Below are positions 42,614 through 45,565 of a stretch of DNA of 45,565 nucleotides, piece after piece. The notes under the pieces were generated by a model. It did no database searches. It had not been told where the DNA came from and saw only the letters and a list, made by a program, of their open reading frames with translations. Numbering within the stretch: the first letter of the stretch is position 1; each line of letters begins with the position of its first letter. The position numbers were made by a program, and so were the translations under genes. Source of the DNA: Bacteroidales bacterium (lineage in GTDB: Bacteria; Bacteroidota; Bacteroidia; Bacteroidales; FEN-979); contig JAUXWT010000101.1 in the NCBI GenBank assembly GCA_030681475.1, forward strand, positions 1 to 45,565. The letters are read 5' to 3'.

Positions 42614-45466
42614 ATGAATATAGACATACTCGACCCCAGGGAGTTCATCATCATCAAAGGCGCACGGGTCAACAATCTCAAAAATATAAGCCTTGCCATA
42701 CCACGCAACAAGTTCGTCGTAATAACCGGGTTATCAGGATCAGGAAAATCATCACTGGCTTTTGATACGTTATATGCCGACGGTCAGCGGCGCTATGTGG
42801 AAAGCCTGAGTTCCTATGCCCGGCAGTTCCTTGGAAGAATGAGCAAACCCGACGTGGATTACATCAAAGGCATTTCACCGGCAGTGGCCATCGAACAAAA
42901 GGTGAACACATCAAACCCCAGGTCAACCGTTGGAACCTCCACCGAAATTTATGAATACCTGAAATTACTGTTCGCGCGCATTGGCAAAACATACTCCCCT
43001 GTTACCGGTAATCTGGTAAAACGTAATTCAGTGACAGAGGTGGTCGATAAAATCATGGCGCACCCGGAGAATACCATGATCAATATTTTTGCTCCGTTGG
43101 ACCTGGCATCAAAAAATGGCGATCTGGCCGCGAAATGCACCGTACTGGAGCAACAGGGATTTACCAGGGTTATGCTGGACAGCGAAATAATCCGTTTGGA
43201 TGAGATGAAGGAGGTCAAGAAAGGAAAATTCAAAGAACTGTTTGTCCTGGTTGACCGTTTTTCCGTTGTCACTGATGACGATGAGTTACCCGGGCGTATT
43301 GCAGATTCGGTGCAAACAGCCTATTTTGAAGGTCATGGATCCTGCATGGTGGAAATTTCAGGAACGAACGTAAAGCGAATGACTTTTTCAAACCTTTTCG
43401 AAGCCGATGGGATCAGTTTTGAAGAGCCTTCAGAAAACCTGTTCAGTTTCAACAATCCTTTCGGCGCCTGCAAAACCTGCGAAGGATTTGGAAGTGTAAT
43501 CGGAATTGATGAAGACCTCGTAATCCCCGACAAACGACTTTCGGTTTATGAGAATGCCATTGCCTGCTGGCGTAGCGAAAAGATGAGTGAATGGCAGTCT
43601 GAATTACTGATTCATGCCTACCGGTTTGATTTTCCGATCCATAAACCTGTACGGGAACTTACGCCTGAACAAAAGAAATTACTCTGGACCGGCAATTCAT
43701 TTTTTAAAGGCCTGAACAGGTTCTTTGAATTTGTTGAAAGCCAGAATTTCAAGGTACAGTACCGGGTGATGATGTCGCGTTATCGCGGTAAAACGGTATG
43801 CCCGGAATGTAATGGCACGAGGTTACGCAAAGATGCTTCCTATGTAAAGATCAACGGTAAATCGATCATGGACATGGTGTTATTGCCGATCAGCGAACTG
43901 ACCAGATTTTGCTCGGGCCTCGATCTTAATGATTATGAGGTGACAGTTTCACGGCGATTGCTGACCGAGATCAACAACCGGCTTGAAGTGCTGAATGACG
44001 TCGGACTCGGTTACCTGACACTCAACCGGTTGTCTGCCTCACTGTCGGGGGGAGAATCGCAACGCATCAACCTCTCAACGGCACTCGGCAGCAACCTTGT
44101 GGGTTCCATGTATATACTCGACGAACCCAGCATAGGGCTTCATCCCCGCGACACGCAGCGGCTGATCAAGGTACTGGTTAGGCTGCGTGATCTTGGTAAC
44201 ACCGTGATCGTGGTTGAGCATGATGAAGATATCATCCGGGCAGCCGACCAAATCATTGATATAGGCCCCATGGCCGGTCATCAGGGCGGTGAAATCGTGT
44301 TTCAGGGTGATTTCAGAACATTGCATGCTGATACGAAAAGTCTTACCGGACAGTACCTGAACCACCTCCGGCGGATCGAAATCCCGTTAAAACGTCGGAA
44401 ATGGATCGAGTTCATTGAAATCGATGGATGCCGGGAAAACAACCTGAAAAACATCAATGTCAAAATTCCACTTCATGTTTTTTCAGTTATTACCGGTGTA
44501 AGCGGCTCAGGGAAGACATCACTGGTAAAACGGATTCTCTATCCGGCCCTGAAGAAAATCCATGGGGGTTACGGCGAAAAGACCGGAAAATTTAACCGGC
44601 TTAATGGCGATTATTCAAAAATCGGGTCGGTTGAAATGGTTGACCAGAACCCTATCGGTCGTTCTTCGCGTTCAAATCCCGCTACGTACATCAAAGCATT
44701 TGACGAAATTCGTGACCTGTACGCGGATCAACAACTTGCCCGGGTTCGTAACTACAAACCTGGGTATTTTTCCTTCAACATTCCCGGTGGACGGTGTGAT
44801 GACTGTGAAGGTGAAGGCGTTGTTAAAATTGAAATGCAATTCATGGCCGATCTGTTCCTTCCTTGCGAGAGTTGCCAGGGAAAACGATTCAAGGACGAGG
44901 TGCTGGATGTAAAATATTGCGAAAAAACGATTGTTGATATCCTCAACATGACCGTTGACGAAGCGATGGAGTTTTTTCAACAGGATCACAAAGGAACAGC
45001 ACACGAAAAACGGATCCTGGCCAGGTTAAAGCCATTGCAGGATGTCGGATTGGGCTACCTGAGGCTGGGTCAATCCTCGAGCACCTTGTCGGGAGGTGAA
45101 GCCCAGCGCATCAAGCTTGCATTTTTTCTCTCCAAAGGCATCAGTGAAAAACCGACCCTGTTTATTTTTGATGAGCCTACCACGGGCCTTCATGTTCACG
45201 ATATCCATAAGTTACTGATCGCATTCGAATCGCTGCTCAACAACGGCCACAGCATACTTGTGATCGAGCATAATCAGGAGGTGATCAAATGTGCCGATTG
45301 GGTGATCGACCTGGGCAAAGAGGGTGGCGATGAGGGCGGGTATGTTGTTTTTGAAGGAACTCCGGAGGAACTTGTTCAGGTTGATGGCTCTTATACAGGG
45401 TATTATCTGAAAGAAAATTTGAAGATTGAGTCCACTCCGAAAAGTCGGAGGGCCTGTTTGGGTTAA
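42614..45466 (+). CDS. uvrA: Excinuclease ABC subunit A
   Basis: UvrA is the damage-sensing ATPase of nucleotide excision repair and acts as a dimer with UvrB. The 950-residue protein has two ABC modules: Walker A GLSGSGKSS (residues 39-47) and GVSGSGKTS (about 627), signatures LSGGESQRINLS and LSGGEAQRIKLA, and Walker B YILDEPSIGLHP and FIFDEPTTGLH. Zinc-binding pairs CKTC and CPEC flank the insertion, and CDDC with CESC form the zinc module of the second half. UvrA1 hallmarks YVESLSSYARQFLGRM and the UvrB-binding region are present. Length and start are normal. The gene stands alone, divergent from the sigma factor. Confidence 0.97.
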   Translation: MNIDILDPREFIIIKGARVNNLKNISLAIPRNKFVVITGLSGSGKSSLAFDTLYADGQRRYVESLSSYARQFLGRMSKPDVDYIKGISPAVAIEQKVNTSNPRSTVGTSTEIYEYLKLLFARIGKTYSPVTGNLVKRNSVTEVVDKIMAHPENTMINIFAPLDLASKNGDLAAKCTVLEQQGFTRVMLDSEIIRLDEMKEVKKGKFKELFVLVDRFSVVTDDDELPGRIADSVQTAYFEGHGSCMVEISGTNVKRMTFSNLFEADGISFEEPSENLFSFNNPFGACKTCEGFGSVIGIDEDLVIPDKRLSVYENAIACWRSEKMSEWQSELLIHAYRFDFPIHKPVRELTPEQKKLLWTGNSFFKGLNRFFEFVESQNFKVQYRVMMSRYRGKTVCPECNGTRLRKDASYVKINGKSIMDMVLLPISELTRFCSGLDLNDYEVTVSRRLLTEINNRLEVLNDVGLGYLTLNRLSASLSGGESQRINLSTALGSNLVGSMYILDEPSIGLHPRDTQRLIKVLVRLRDLGNTVIVVEHDEDIIRAADQIIDIGPMAGHQGGEIVFQGDFRTLHADTKSLTGQYLNHLRRIEIPLKRRKWIEFIEIDGCRENNLKNINVKIPLHVFSVITGVSGSGKTSLVKRILYPALKKIHGGYGEKTGKFNRLNGDYSKIGSVEMVDQNPIGRSSRSNPATYIKAFDEIRDLYADQQLARVRNYKPGYFSFNIPGGRCDDCEGEGVVKIEMQFMADLFLPCESCQGKRFKDEVLDVKYCEKTIVDILNMTVDEAMEFFQQDHKGTAHEKRILARLKPLQDVGLGYLRLGQSSSTLSGGEAQRIKLAFFLSKGISEKPTLFIFDEPTTGLHVHDIHKLLIAFESLLNNGHSILVIEHNQEVIKCADWVIDLGKEGGDEGGYVVFEGTPEELVQVDGSYTGYYLKENLKIESTPKSRRACLG

Positions 45467-45565
45467 TTGATTTATAATAGTAGTTAAACGTATTCATTTT
45501 TGACGTAGTTATAAACAAATGATTGTCAATAACTTAATTTGTTTTTGTCGTTTTTTAACGGTAGA
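45467..45565. other. AT-rich end of window
   Basis: About 100 bases after uvrA hold no supported gene or clear hairpin. Confidence 0.4.

Noticed and set aside
1-45565. tRNA, rRNA or riboswitch
   Set aside because: No cloverleaf, rRNA or recognised riboswitch core was seen on either strand by eye; a covariance-model search would be needed to exclude small RNAs.

Overview
The window is a chromosomal segment of a member of the Bacteroidota (Bacteroidales-like). Four lines of evidence support this: several proteins carry the C-terminal type IX secretion (T9SS) sorting domain; promoters match the Bacteroidota TTG-N19/20-TAnnTTTG form; start codons mostly lack Shine-Dalgarno sites; and there are PKD, GEVED and choice-of-anchor-L surface proteins and propeller-type hybrid sensor kinases.

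Region by region: (1) About 1-8400, all minus strand, is a prophage or phage-derived element read right to left: excisionase-like HTH protein, small ORF, very large primase-helicase, an origin-like repeat region, three structural or unknown proteins, an S49 prohead protease with scaffold-like tail, and a major capsid protein cut by the left edge. No integrase, portal or terminase is visible. (2) About 8400-8884 is an AT-rich boundary. (3) 8885-10532 is a PNGase F-like secreted glycosidase lacking its 5' end and carrying a frameshift, followed by an outer-membrane barrel protein and a minus-strand acyl-CoA dehydrogenase. (4) 13254-23641 is a plus-strand run: a broken histidine kinase, a propeller hybrid kinase, a receiver-kinase, a single-domain receiver, a DUF1338 (HglS-like) enzyme and a FAD/Fe-S dehydrogenase of the D-2-hydroxyglutarate/D-lactate type. 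(5) 23724-35539 holds three T9SS surface proteins, one with a papain-like domain. (6) 35856-38560 has a Crp/Fnr regulator, a lipoprotein propeller and RNase Z. (7) 38564-45466 is core genome: rpsA, rplS, a small conserved protein, an ECF-type sigma factor and uvrA.

Functional links: DUF1338/HglS makes D-2-hydroxyglutarate from 2-oxoadipate, and the next gene belongs to a family that oxidises it to 2-oxoglutarate, so the pair plausibly completes a lysine/2-oxoadipate route. It sits in one transcription unit with a phosphorelay. The secreted proteins would all use the T9SS, which is not encoded here.

The most unusual structural signal is a set of short tandem arrays whose unit is always 8 bp but whose sequence differs at each place: 3556-3579 and its inverted copy 3805-3828, 21387-21418, 23622-23653 and 36556-36595. 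They sit within or against coding ends; one is inserted in frame in a gene, and two supply stop codons. The first pair brackets an origin-like region with eleven CCCAAC/GTTGGG motifs. All calls come from reading the sequence; no searches were run.
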